DNA from: CAVSWN01 sp963770995
Lineage (GTDB): Bacteria; Acidobacteriota; Vicinamibacteria; Vicinamibacterales; CAVVIG01
DNA length: 64,000 nucleotides
Reading direction: 5' to 3'
NCBI GenBank assembly: GCA_963770995.1
Contig: CAVYRS010000001.1
Location: forward strand, 3,968,001-4,032,000
Position 1 is the first letter of the stretch; the number at the start of each line of letters is the position of its first letter. Under the pieces are notes generated by a model that worked only from the letters and a program-made list of their open reading frames with translations, was not told the origin of the DNA and made no database searches. Below are positions 52,632-61,126 of the stretch, piece by piece. The position numbers and the translations under genes are program-made.

Positions 52632-53998
52632 TCGTGGCGCGGCGACAGTCACCGTCCTCGTCCGGCGAGTTGCGCAACGTGCTGATCGTCGCGCCGCATT
52701 TCCCGCCGAGCGGGCTGCCGCCGTCGCATCGCGCCCGCCAGTTCGCGACGCACCTTCCGCAGTACGGCTGGCGCCCGACGGTCCTCACTGTGCGGCCGGA
52801 GTTCTACCAGGAAGCGCTCGAGCCGGAACTGTGCTCGCTCGTTCCACCGGATGTGGACGTCGTTCGGACCGCCGCCATCCGCCCGCGCCGTGCCGGCGGG
52901 TGGGGAATCGGGGATCTCGGCGCGCGCGTCCTCTGGCACCACGGAAGGACCATCGCCAGCCTTTGCCGTGAGCGCGGCATCGATCTCGTGTATCTTCCCT
53001 GTCCGCCCAACCACCAGCTGCTGCTCGGCCGGCTGGTGCATCTCCGCCTCGGCCTGCCGTACGTGTTCGATTACATCGATCCGTGGTTGAGCGACTGGCT
53101 CGAGGCGCACGCGCGCCCGTTCTCCAAGCTGTGGGTCGTTCATCAACTCGCGAAGCATCTCGAACCGCTCGCGATTCGCCGCGCCGCCGCGATTACGGCG
53201 GTCTCGCAAGGGACGACAGACGGCGTGTTGCGGCGCTATCAGCATCTCGCGGCCGAGCGCGGCATCAGCGTGCCCTATGGCGCCGAACCGGAGGTGTACG
53301 CGCAGGTGCGCCAAAGGCAAGCAAAGGCGCTCGATACGGCACCCCAGCGAAGACTCCTGTATCTCGGCGCGATGTGGGAGGCCGCGCACGAGACGTTGCG
53401 CGCACTCCTTGCGGCGCTCGGCCTCATGAAGGAACGAGCGCCTGCCTTGTACCGCAATTGCCGGGTTGATTTCATCGGGACGACGTACGCGCCCGATGCA
53501 TCAGGTGAGTACTACGTCCGCCGCTTCGCTGAGGAGGCCGGTGTCGGCGATATCGTGACGGAGACGCCGAAACGGCTCCCATTTCTCGACGCGATTTCGG
53601 CTCTGGCCACGGCCGACACGCTCCTCATGCTGGGTTCTGCCGAACCGCATTACACGCCGTCGCGCCTCCTTCCGTACATATTCGCTCAGCGTCCGATCTT
53701 CGCGGTGATGAACGCTGCAAGCGATGCAACGCAGTTGCTGCGGCGCCATGCGGGTGTCCGGCTGGTGACCTACGACGGCGATCGCCGAGCGGCCGACCGC
53801 GTTAAAGATCTCTGCGATGCGCTCGTCAACTGGCTCGAGCAGCCCCGGTCGCCCGATTTGCCGCAGCCCGACGTGTACTGGGAGGCGTATACCGCGCGCG
53901 CGCTGACCGGGCGCGTCGCGGCGCTCTTCGATGCCGTTGTGACCCATGCTCGCCCGGCCGACGATGTTGCCCGCCCGGCCGAATACGAACATGCGTAG
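52628..53998 (+). CDS. GT4-like glycosyltransferase
   Basis: A 456-residue GT-B protein with LIVAPHFPPSGLPPSHRARQFA at the N-terminus, YLGAMWEAAHETLRALLAAL and LLMLGSAEPHYTPSRLLPYIF near the C-terminal nucleotide site. The usual E-x7-E is replaced by this SRLLPY form, seen in GT4 proteins related to putative rhamnosyl or colanic-acid transferases. ATG 52628 overlaps the FkbM stop. The next methyltransferase start overlaps its end by eight bases. Confidence 0.82.
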   Translation: MIVARRQSPSSSGELRNVLIVAPHFPPSGLPPSHRARQFATHLPQYGWRPTVLTVRPEFYQEALEPELCSLVPPDVDVVRTAAIRPRRAGGWGIGDLGARVLWHHGRTIASLCRERGIDLVYLPCPPNHQLLLGRLVHLRLGLPYVFDYIDPWLSDWLEAHARPFSKLWVVHQLAKHLEPLAIRRAAAITAVSQGTTDGVLRRYQHLAAERGISVPYGAEPEVYAQVRQRQAKALDTAPQRRLLYLGAMWEAAHETLRALLAALGLMKERAPALYRNCRVDFIGTTYAPDASGEYYVRRFAEEAGVGDIVTETPKRLPFLDAISALATADTLLMLGSAEPHYTPSRLLPYIFAQRPIFAVMNAASDATQLLRRHAGVRLVTYDGDRRAADRVKDLCDALVNWLEQPRSPDLPQPDVYWEAYTARALTGRVAALFDAVVTHARPADDVARPAEYEHA

Positions 53999-54755
53999 CG
54001 GAGCGCTGCGGAATCGGGCGCGGCTGGCGCTGATGCCGGGGTTCGATCTCTGCACGCGCCGGCGTGTCTCGCTGGCCCGTTTCTGGCGTTCCGGGCCGCG
54101 GCACGTGCTCGACGCGGGCGTGGGGAACGGATGGTTCGCGTACCTCGCCTACCGATCCGGCGCCGCTGTGCTGGCGATCGGGAACAACGAGGGACAGGTC
54201 ACGAAGGCGCAGGCGTTTTACAACGGGTGGCTGCGCATTCCCGACGATCGCCTGCGCTTCCGCCTGCTGGATCTGCGCGCTCTCGATTCGCTCGACGGCC
54301 GCTTCGACGAGATCATCTGCTACGAAACGCTCGAGCACATCCTTGACGATCGCGGCGTGTGTGCAGAGTTTCATCGGCTGCTCGCAAGCCAGGGTGATCT
54401 TCACCTGTGCGTACCGAACGCCGCACATCCCAGGTGGGCGAGCGAGCCACTGGACGTGCGCGGAGAATGGGGCGGCCACGTGCGCGCCGGCTACACGCAG
54501 GCGACGCTCGACGCCCTGCTCGGGCCGCTCGGCTTCGAGCGCACGGCCGCGGCGGGCGTCGGCGGAAGCGCGCTCGCGCTCGCGGATCAGTGGCTGCAGC
54601 GGATGCGGGGCGCCGTGGGCGATCTCGGCGCGGTGCCCGTCGTGTTGCCGCTGTTGTCGCTCGTGCCGCTGGACTCGGACCAGCCAAAACTGCCGTACTC
54701 GGTCTTCGGCCGCTTCAGGAAAACGATGGCCGCACGCGCGCCGTCGCTGCAATGA
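53991..54755 (+). CDS. Class I SAM-dependent methyltransferase
   Basis: A 254-residue protein: VLDAGVGNGWFAYLAYRSG (motif I), LRFRLLDLRAL, FDEIICYETLEHILDD (motif II) and HLCVPNAAHP. A class I methyltransferase-11-like enzyme, likely acting on a glycan or nucleotide sugar. ATG 53991 is preferred over an in-frame ATG at 53946, which would lie deep in the upstream gene. It ends in an ATGA overlap with the next GT4. Confidence 0.82.
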   Translation: MRSGALRNRARLALMPGFDLCTRRRVSLARFWRSGPRHVLDAGVGNGWFAYLAYRSGAAVLAIGNNEGQVTKAQAFYNGWLRIPDDRLRFRLLDLRALDSLDGRFDEIICYETLEHILDDRGVCAEFHRLLASQGDLHLCVPNAAHPRWASEPLDVRGEWGGHVRAGYTQATLDALLGPLGFERTAAAGVGGSALALADQWLQRMRGAVGDLGAVPVVLPLLSLVPLDSDQPKLPYSVFGRFRKTMAARAPSLQ

Positions 54756-56005
54756 AGATTACGGTCAGCTCTCCAGACTTGCGGCCGAGCCTGGTCGGCC
54801 CACTGCAGGGCCTTGCCGCCGCCGGCGCGCTCGATCGGATCATCACGACCCTCGCGTTCGCGCGCGACGGGAAGGCGCTCGCCCTCGCAGGGCGATGGTC
54901 CCCCCGCTCGGCGAGCCTGCTGCGGCGGCGCGCCGTTCCTGACGGTCTCGAGGCGCTCGTCGAGTGCATCCCGCTCGGCGAGGTGCTGCTGCAAGCCAGC
55001 GGGCGCCTGCGCCTCGGCGACCGCGCGCACCACCGGGTCTGGATGTGGGCGGAACCGTACTTCGATCGGAAGGTCGCTGAACGCCTGGCGGGACGCGCAG
55101 GCGTGCACTACGGCCACGAGCACGCCACGCTCGCGTCATTCGAGACGCAAAAGCGCGCCGGCGGGCGATGCATCCTCCGTCAGGTCAACGCGCACTACCA
55201 GTTCCTGGATGCGGTTCTCGACGAAGAACACGATCGTTTCGGCTCGCCTGACTCGCCCGGCTGGGGCGCTGTGCTCGAGAGTCGTCCGCGCGTGAATGCC
55301 CGGAAAGCCGCCGAGTACGCGCTCGCGGATCTCATCGTCGCCAACTCCGCGTTCGTGCGGCGCACGTTCATCGAAGCGGGCATTCCAGAGGAGCGGGTCG
55401 TGGTGGCGCCGACCGGCTGTCCAGCGGCGCCGCCGGCCCCACGAGAACCCACGACACGCCCGCGGATCATCCTCTGCGCGGGGCACATCAGCCTCCGAAA
55501 AGGAACGCTGTATTTGATTGAGGCATGGCGCCGCCTGGGTCTGCCTCCGGCGGAGGCGGAGCTCGTGCTCGTCGGGCGGACGATGCTGCCGCCGGCAGTG
55601 ATCGCCAGTCTTCCTGCAGGAGTGAAGCTTGCGGGCGCGGTCAGCGCCGGCGATCTCAACCGCCTGTACCGGGAGGCGTCGCTGTTCGTGCTCCCGACAT
55701 TGTGCGAAGGCCTGGCGCATGTGATTCCCGAAGCGTTGGCGTACGGCCTCCCGATCGTCACGACGCCGCACTCAGGCGGCGACGATCTGATCGCAAACGG
55801 GGTGAACGGTTGGATTGTGCCGGTCCGCGACGCGGATGCGCTCGCCGATCGCATTACGTGGGCACTCGAGCATCCGTCAGAGCTGGCGGACATGCGCGAG
55901 GCGGCGCTTCGCACGGCGGCCTCACGTACCCGCGCGGCAGCGGTCGCGTCGCACGTGTCCCTGGTGGTGGGGTTTGCCGATCGGTCGACGCCGGTGCACG
56001 CCTAA
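54752..56005 (+). CDS. GT4-family glycosyltransferase
   Basis: A 417-residue GT-B enzyme: KITVSSPDLRPSLVGPLQGL at the N-terminus, YGHEHATLASFE in the first domain, ILCAGHISLRKGTLYLIEAW, and the E-x7-E motif EGLAHVIPE near residue 325 followed by ALAYGLPIVTT. It probably uses an activated sugar on the cytoplasmic side. The ATGA start overlap fixes ATG 54752. Confidence 0.88.
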   Translation: MKITVSSPDLRPSLVGPLQGLAAAGALDRIITTLAFARDGKALALAGRWSPRSASLLRRRAVPDGLEALVECIPLGEVLLQASGRLRLGDRAHHRVWMWAEPYFDRKVAERLAGRAGVHYGHEHATLASFETQKRAGGRCILRQVNAHYQFLDAVLDEEHDRFGSPDSPGWGAVLESRPRVNARKAAEYALADLIVANSAFVRRTFIEAGIPEERVVVAPTGCPAAPPAPREPTTRPRIILCAGHISLRKGTLYLIEAWRRLGLPPAEAELVLVGRTMLPPAVIASLPAGVKLAGAVSAGDLNRLYREASLFVLPTLCEGLAHVIPEALAYGLPIVTTPHSGGDDLIANGVNGWIVPVRDADALADRITWALEHPSELADMREAALRTAASRTRAAAVASHVSLVVGFADRSTPVHA

Positions 56006-56023
56006 GACGCCCGCGAACCCTTC

Positions 56024-56860
56024 ATGGCGAGACTCAGCTTCGCGGTCGATATGCTTCGGGCGCGGTGGAGCCGGCGCCGAAGCCTCTGTCCGTACTGCGA
56101 GTCGCGGCTGCACCGGCGCCTCCAGCGCAAACGATTCCTCATCGAAGCGCGGAAGTGCGAATTCTGCGGGCTGATTTTTCGGTGGCCCTGCGACGATCCT
56201 GCGCGCGTGCGGCTGTATTACGAAGGCGCGTACGACGGCCAGCAGGCGACAACCCTTCCGCCGGCGGCGGAGCTGCGCGAACTCGCCGATTGTCAGTTCC
56301 GGAACACCGCCCTCGATCGATCTCACCGCATCACGTTCGCACGGACGGTAATCTCCAAGGGTCGCGTACTCGACTTCGGCTGCTCTTGGGGCTATTCGCT
56401 CGTGCAGTGGAGCGCCGCCGGCTACGACGCAGTCGGTTTCGAGTGGGCCAGAGATCGCGCGCGATTCGGTCGCGAGCGTCTCGGCGTGACGATTTACGAC
56501 GAGTACTCGGCGCTCGAGCGAGAGCCGCCGGAGAGCTTCGACCTCATCTACGCAGACCACGTCATGGAGCATCTGACGGCCCTCCGCGAGCCGCTCGATC
56601 TCTTCGCGCGGCTGCTCAGACACGGCGGCGCCTTGCTGTTCTACGTTCCAAACGGCGGCGGAATGCCGGCCCGGCGGCAGGGCACGAGGTGGCGCGCGCT
56701 CATCGGCGAAAGCCACACCGTTGCGCTCACCGCCGAATGGTGCAACCGCAACCTGCCGGCCCATGGCTTCGTGTCACAGTGTTTTTCCGGAACTGCCATC
56801 TCTACCGGGAGCAGCCTGATAGACGACGAGGAACTGGCGTGCCTCGCGAGGCGATGCTGA
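56024..56860 (+). CDS. Zinc-ribbon SAM-dependent methyltransferase
   Basis: A 278-residue protein. The N-terminal zinc ribbon has CPYCES and CEFCGLIF. The methyltransferase domain has VLDFGCSWGYSLVQWSAAG (motif I), VGFEWARDRA, FDLIYADHVMEHLTAL and GGALLFYVPNG. It has the same architecture as the gene at 43240, with low similarity. Four bases separate its stop from asnB. Substrate unknown. Confidence 0.82.
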   Translation: MARLSFAVDMLRARWSRRRSLCPYCESRLHRRLQRKRFLIEARKCEFCGLIFRWPCDDPARVRLYYEGAYDGQQATTLPPAAELRELADCQFRNTALDRSHRITFARTVISKGRVLDFGCSWGYSLVQWSAAGYDAVGFEWARDRARFGRERLGVTIYDEYSALEREPPESFDLIYADHVMEHLTALREPLDLFARLLRHGGALLFYVPNGGGMPARRQGTRWRALIGESHTVALTAEWCNRNLPAHGFVSQCFSGTAISTGSSLIDDEELACLARRC

Positions 56861-56864
56861 CACC

Positions 56865-58538
56865 ATGTGTGGATTCGTAGGCGCCCTGCACGTCGATCCC
56901 CTCCGGCCCTCCGCCGATCTGCAGCGGGCCGCTCGATGGATTGCGCGCCGCGGTCCGGACTCGCTGAAGCGATGGACATCTCCGGACCGAACAATCGAAA
57001 TCGTCCATGCGCGCCTCGCCATCGTCGACCAGGGCGGTCTGGCGCACCAGCCGATGACCGATCCCGACACCGGGACAACCGTTGCGTTCAACGGTGAGGT
57101 CTACAACTACCCCGAGCTGCGATCGGACCTGGCGACATATCCCTACCGGACGGACTCCGACACGGAGGTGATTCTCGCGGCCTACCGGACGTGGGGCATC
57201 GACGCCGTTGCGCGTTTCCGAGGCATGTTTGCGATGGTCCTTGTCGATGGACAGACCAGTGCGGTCTATCTCGTGCGCGATCCGGTCGGCAAGAAGCCGC
57301 TCTTCCTGGCCGAATGGGATGAGAGCTTCGTGTTCGGTTCGTCGGTGCTCGCCCTTGCTGCCGCAATGGGGGAGGCCAGGCCGATCGATTCGACCGCTGC
57401 CGGCGAGTACTGGACGGACGGTCACGTCGGTCCAACTCGATCGTTGTTCTCCGGCTGCAGGCCCGTGCTGCCGGGTGAAATCGTCGAGCTCTCGCGGCGC
57501 CGAGCCCCGCGATCGTTTCGCGTCACACCGGCGCCAGCCGAGGCGTCTGGAGCTGAATCGAATCGGCAGCGTCTGTCGGCGCTTCTCGACCGATCGGTTT
57601 CCGCGCGCCTCCGAGACAATCCGAATCCTGTCACCTTGTTATCCGGCGGCATCGACTCAACGGTCGTGACAGCGGGTCTGCGCCGGGTCACCGTGCCGCA
57701 AACGCTCACGCTCGGCGCGCTCGTGCCCTTGACGCACGACGAGCGGTACGCGCGCTACGCGGCGCGCCGGCTTCGACTGCCGCTCACGATCATCTCGCCG
57801 TCGATCGGTCGAATCGAAGACGAGGCCGACTTCTGCTTCGACCTGCAGGATGAGCCGCTCGGGATGATGTCGTTCCTGCCCCTGGCGCTGCTGCTCAAGG
57901 CCGTCAAGCCGCATGGGCGCATTCTGTTCACCGGCGATGGCGGTGACGAGGTCTTTCTCGGCTACGGGCGCCCCGCCGATTGGGTCGATCCGGCTGGCGC
58001 GGAGAACGCGAGTCAGGTGCCGTGTGGACCGCCGCTTCCAGCCTGGATGAGTCCGTGGGGACGCCGGACCGTCACGCACGCGCTCGTCGGTCACATGTTC
58101 ACTAAACTGGACCGCGCGTCTGCCGAGCAGGGAATCGAGGTGCGGTGCCCGCTGCTCGACTGGAACCTGATGGCGTTCGCGCGAACGCTGAAACCGGAAG
58201 CGCTGCTGGCAGCGAACCGGCCCAAGCATCTCCTCAAGGAGCAGCTGGACGGCTGGCCCTCGTGGTTCCTGAACCGGAGGAAGATCGGATTTGCCTACAA
58301 CCTGCGCTGGGCGTGGGCGCTTCGCAGGTTCGCCGGTCTCAGAGATCGTGTCGACGCTGACGCCCAGGCGATCTTCAACCGCGTGCTGCCCGAGACGCTG
58401 CGACGACCAGCGCTGCAGTGGACAACGCTGGACATCTGGCGCCACTTCCCGCAGGTCTGGAAACTGCTGGCGTGGAGCGCGTTCCAGCGGCGAACGCGAG
58501 AGATCGGCCGCCCTATCGTCCAGGAAGCGACGGCATGA
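56865..58538 (+). CDS. asnB: Asparagine synthase-type glutamine amidotransferase
   Basis: A 557-residue class II glutamine amidotransferase plus ATP-pyrophosphatase. After removal of Met, Cys2 is the nucleophile (MCGFVGALHV). ARRGPDS, FNGEVYNYPEL and DTEVILAAYRTWG complete the N-terminal glutaminase. The synthetase domain has LLSGGIDSTVV (PP-loop), FTGDGGDEVFLGYGR, and a C-terminal RCPLLDWNL motif. In glycan clusters such AsnB paralogues amidate sugars or uronic acids rather than making asparagine; that is inference. ATGA joins it to a methyltransferase. Confidence 0.92.
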   Translation: MCGFVGALHVDPLRPSADLQRAARWIARRGPDSLKRWTSPDRTIEIVHARLAIVDQGGLAHQPMTDPDTGTTVAFNGEVYNYPELRSDLATYPYRTDSDTEVILAAYRTWGIDAVARFRGMFAMVLVDGQTSAVYLVRDPVGKKPLFLAEWDESFVFGSSVLALAAAMGEARPIDSTAAGEYWTDGHVGPTRSLFSGCRPVLPGEIVELSRRRAPRSFRVTPAPAEASGAESNRQRLSALLDRSVSARLRDNPNPVTLLSGGIDSTVVTAGLRRVTVPQTLTLGALVPLTHDERYARYAARRLRLPLTIISPSIGRIEDEADFCFDLQDEPLGMMSFLPLALLLKAVKPHGRILFTGDGGDEVFLGYGRPADWVDPAGAENASQVPCGPPLPAWMSPWGRRTVTHALVGHMFTKLDRASAEQGIEVRCPLLDWNLMAFARTLKPEALLAANRPKHLLKEQLDGWPSWFLNRRKIGFAYNLRWAWALRRFAGLRDRVDADAQAIFNRVLPETLRRPALQWTTLDIWRHFPQVWKLLAWSAFQRRTREIGRPIVQEATA

Positions 58539-59233
58539 CGAGTCAGTTTCTGAAGGATCTCGCCTACCTGACGATCGGGCGGCTCAGCGCCGTCAACCTG
58601 CTGCGATACCGGCTCACCGGCCGGGTGCCTGGTCCGACGAACGGTGGTCCGCTGCTTCTCCATCTCGGCTCGGGGACGCACCCGATCAAGGGCTTCGTCA
58701 ACATCGATGGCAATCCGCGCCAGCGCCCGGACCTGTGGCTCGACCTCACACTCGGGCTTCCGTTTCCCGACGGCTCCGTGACGGGCGGCTACTGTTGTCA
58801 TACGCTCGAGCACTTTTACGAGCCCGACGTCCGCCAGGTCCTGCGCGAGATGTTTCGCGTCCTGCGCCCCGGTGGCGGAGTGCGGCTCGTCACGCCGGAC
58901 ATGGGCAAGGCGATCGCCGCCTACCAGGAACGGAATTCCGGCTGGTTCAGCGAGTTTCCGGATTCGAGGCGCTCGATTGGCGGCCGCTTCACCAACTACA
59001 TGTTGTGCCGCGACCAGCACCGCCTGATGTTCGACATCTCGTTCATGAGCGAGCTTCTCGAAGACCTCGGATTCGTCGGCATCGGTGAGTTCGCGCCCCA
59101 TCGTTCCGTGCTGTTCGACGTCGCGTACCTCGCGACGTTCGAATACGAGCAGCCCGACGACAACCATTCGCTCTTCGTCGAGGCGTTCAAGCCAGGCGCC
59201 GAACCCACGACCGGGATCAGGTCCACCGTGTGA
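58535..59233 (+). CDS. SAM-dependent methyltransferase (type 11-like)
   Basis: A 232-residue enzyme: LLHLGSGTHPIKGFVNIDGN (motif I and the NID motif of this group), LGLPFPDGSVTGGYCCHTLEHFYEPDVRQVL, and LRPGGGVRLVTPDM. The CCHTLEH pattern marks the predicted SAM methyltransferases often paired in surface-glycan operons. ATG 58535 overlaps the asnB stop. Its end overlaps the micro-ORF GTG by four bases. Confidence 0.85.
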   Translation: MTSQFLKDLAYLTIGRLSAVNLLRYRLTGRVPGPTNGGPLLLHLGSGTHPIKGFVNIDGNPRQRPDLWLDLTLGLPFPDGSVTGGYCCHTLEHFYEPDVRQVLREMFRVLRPGGGVRLVTPDMGKAIAAYQERNSGWFSEFPDSRRSIGGRFTNYMLCRDQHRLMFDISFMSELLEDLGFVGIGEFAPHRSVLFDVAYLATFEYEQPDDNHSLFVEAFKPGAEPTTGIRSTV

Positions 59234-59313
59234 CGAATGCGTTCCTCGCAAAGGCTCTGATCGCCACGCTGGGAGGAGCCGCGCTCGATGGCCTTCGAGA
59301 CGCACGCTCGTGA
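59230..59313 (+). CDS. 27-residue bridging micro-ORF between two methyltransferases
   Basis: GTG 59230 overlaps the upstream TGA (GTGA) and the ORF's own TGA (59311-59313) overlaps the downstream GTG (GTGA). The peptide is MTNAFLAKALIATLGGAALD followed by GLRDARS, weakly amphipathic and unrecognised. It fits exactly between the two genes. It could be a translation-coupling mini-gene, a chance ORF, or the N-terminus of the downstream protein if one base is missing here. Confidence 0.35.
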   Translation: MTNAFLAKALIATLGGAALDGLRDARS

Positions 59314-60023
59314 CCCGCAAACGATTGAATCTCGGGTGCGGCACGACATCGGCTCCCGGATGGGTGAACGTCGATGGATCCTGGGCTGCGTGGCTCAGTC
59401 GGCATCGCACGCTCCGCCGCATTCTCGTGAGCGGCGGAATCATTCCGAGTCGCACCGGCGACGGCGATTGGCCAGACGATGTGATCGTCCGCGACCTGCG
59501 GCGCCGGCTCCCGTTTTCCGCCGCGAGTTTCGACGCGATCTACGCGTCGCACGTCGTCGAACACCTGTATCGGACGGAGGCTTGCGTGCTTCTCACGGAG
59601 TGCCGCCGCGTGCTGCGTCCGGGCGGGATTTTGCGCGTGGTCGTTCCGGATCTGCGGGCGATCGTCGACGAGTATGTCAACGCGCAGAACGGCCGCGCGC
59701 GGAACGCCGAGCCGGACGCGTGCGAGCAGGTGAACAGGCGTCTCATGCTTCGCCAGGACGCTCCGCCGAGCGGTCCGCTCCACCTCCGCATCTACTCGTT
59801 CTTCTCCGACTTTCATTCCCACAAGTGGGTGTACGACGCGGCCCACCTCATGGGGTTGTTCCGGGAGGCAGGATTCGCGGACGTTGGGCCGCGCGACTAT
59901 CTTGACAGCGGCATTCCCGGAATTGCGGAAGTGGAGCGCGCCTCCCGGGTGCTCGACGGCGAAGGCATCGTGATCGAGGGCACGAGGCTTCCGTCGATGC
60001 CAGTTGGCGAGGCGACAATCTGA
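59310..60023 (+). CDS. SAM-dependent methyltransferase (type 11-like)
   Basis: A 237-residue enzyme: RLNLGCGTTSAPGWVNVDGS (motif I), LPFSAASFDAIYASHVVEHLYRTEAC, LRPGGILRVVVPDLR and FFSDFHSHKWVYDAAHL. It is related to the upstream methyltransferase with the same NVDG and ASHVVEHL pattern. GTG 59310 begins MTRKRLNLGCG directly before the Rossmann fold, the shortest sensible N-terminus. Its substrate is unknown; the pair may perform consecutive methylations. Confidence 0.85.
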   Translation: MTRKRLNLGCGTTSAPGWVNVDGSWAAWLSRHRTLRRILVSGGIIPSRTGDGDWPDDVIVRDLRRRLPFSAASFDAIYASHVVEHLYRTEACVLLTECRRVLRPGGILRVVVPDLRAIVDEYVNAQNGRARNAEPDACEQVNRRLMLRQDAPPSGPLHLRIYSFFSDFHSHKWVYDAAHLMGLFREAGFADVGPRDYLDSGIPGIAEVERASRVLDGEGIVIEGTRLPSMPVGEATI

Positions 60024-60041
60024 ACTCGCTGCATTCCTGAA

Positions 60042-61118
60042 ATGCGGGCTCCCACCGTGGCGGCCATCACGTTGAACCCCACAGGCGGCGGGATCGCGGT
60101 TGTCTCCAATCTCCTGTGGCGCGTTGTCCGCGATCAGTGGGGGTCGGCCGCGCGGCTGCTGACCATGTTCGATCACGAGAGCCGGCCGGCATCATTTTCC
60201 GAGAAGGCGCGTTACACCACTGCGCTCATGAGCGCGCAGGCCTTCGGGCGAACGGATTGGATTCTGTTTACGCACCTGGCGCTCGCGAAGATTCAGACGG
60301 CGGTGCCGCGCCGCCTGCGACGGCCGTATGGCGTCTTTCTCCACGGCATCGAGGCCTGGAACGGACTCACGCCGGTCGAAAAGCAGGCGCTGAGCGGGGC
60401 CAGGATTCGAATCGCCAACTCCACGTACACGGCTGCTCGTATTGCACAGGCGCATCCCGATATCGGACCGATTGAGGCGTGTCCGCTCGCGCTTCCGCCG
60501 TCGGCCGAGTCAGAGCGATCCGAAACGTCGCCCGCGCGGCTGGGACCGCACGCCGTCCTGTCCGTCGGCCGCATGAATCGCTCAGAACGCTACAAGGGCC
60601 ACGATCAGTTGATCGACGTGTGGCCAGCGGTCGTCGACAATCTCTCGGACGCGCGGCTCGTCTTCGTCGGCGACGGCGACGATGCTGAACGATTGATGGA
60701 AAAAGCCGCAGCGAGTCCAGCCGCACGAAACATCCAGTTCATGGGATACGTGTCGAGCACGACGCTCGATGCCCTCTATCGTTCCGTCGCGCTGTTCGCG
60801 CTCCCGAGTCGAGCAGAGGGGTTCGGTCTCGTCTATCTCGAGGCGATGGCCCATCGCCTGGCGTGCATCGGATCGATCCACGACGCGGCAGGTGAAGTGA
60901 TCGTCGACGGGCAAACGGGACAACTCGTCAATCAGGACGATCGGGAGTGTCTGGCAACGACGGTATCCAACCTCCTGCTGGATGAGCAGCGGCGCCGGCG
61001 CATGGGGGAGGCCGGGTATCGCCGGCTCCTCTCGGAATTCAGCTTCGACCGCTTCAGAGAGCGGATCAGCTGCCTGCTGCACGCCGACCGGCCGGCACCG
61101 GTCCGCGCCACCGTCTGA
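60042..61118 (+). CDS. GT4-family glycosyltransferase
   Basis: A 358-residue GT-B enzyme with AITLNPTGGGIAVVSNLLWR at the N-terminus, YGVFLHGIEAWNGL, LSVGRMNRSERYKGHDQLIDVW, and E-x7-E as EGFGLVYLE near residue 266, then AMAHRLACIGSIHDAAGEVI. ATG 60042 lies 18 bases after the methyltransferase stop. It probably uses a nucleoside-diphosphate sugar for the EPS repeat. Confidence 0.88.
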   Translation: MRAPTVAAITLNPTGGGIAVVSNLLWRVVRDQWGSAARLLTMFDHESRPASFSEKARYTTALMSAQAFGRTDWILFTHLALAKIQTAVPRRLRRPYGVFLHGIEAWNGLTPVEKQALSGARIRIANSTYTAARIAQAHPDIGPIEACPLALPPSAESERSETSPARLGPHAVLSVGRMNRSERYKGHDQLIDVWPAVVDNLSDARLVFVGDGDDAERLMEKAAASPAARNIQFMGYVSSTTLDALYRSVALFALPSRAEGFGLVYLEAMAHRLACIGSIHDAAGEVIVDGQTGQLVNQDDRECLATTVSNLLLDEQRRRRMGEAGYRRLLSEFSFDRFRERISCLLHADRPAPVRATV

Positions 61119-61126
61119 ACGATCCT

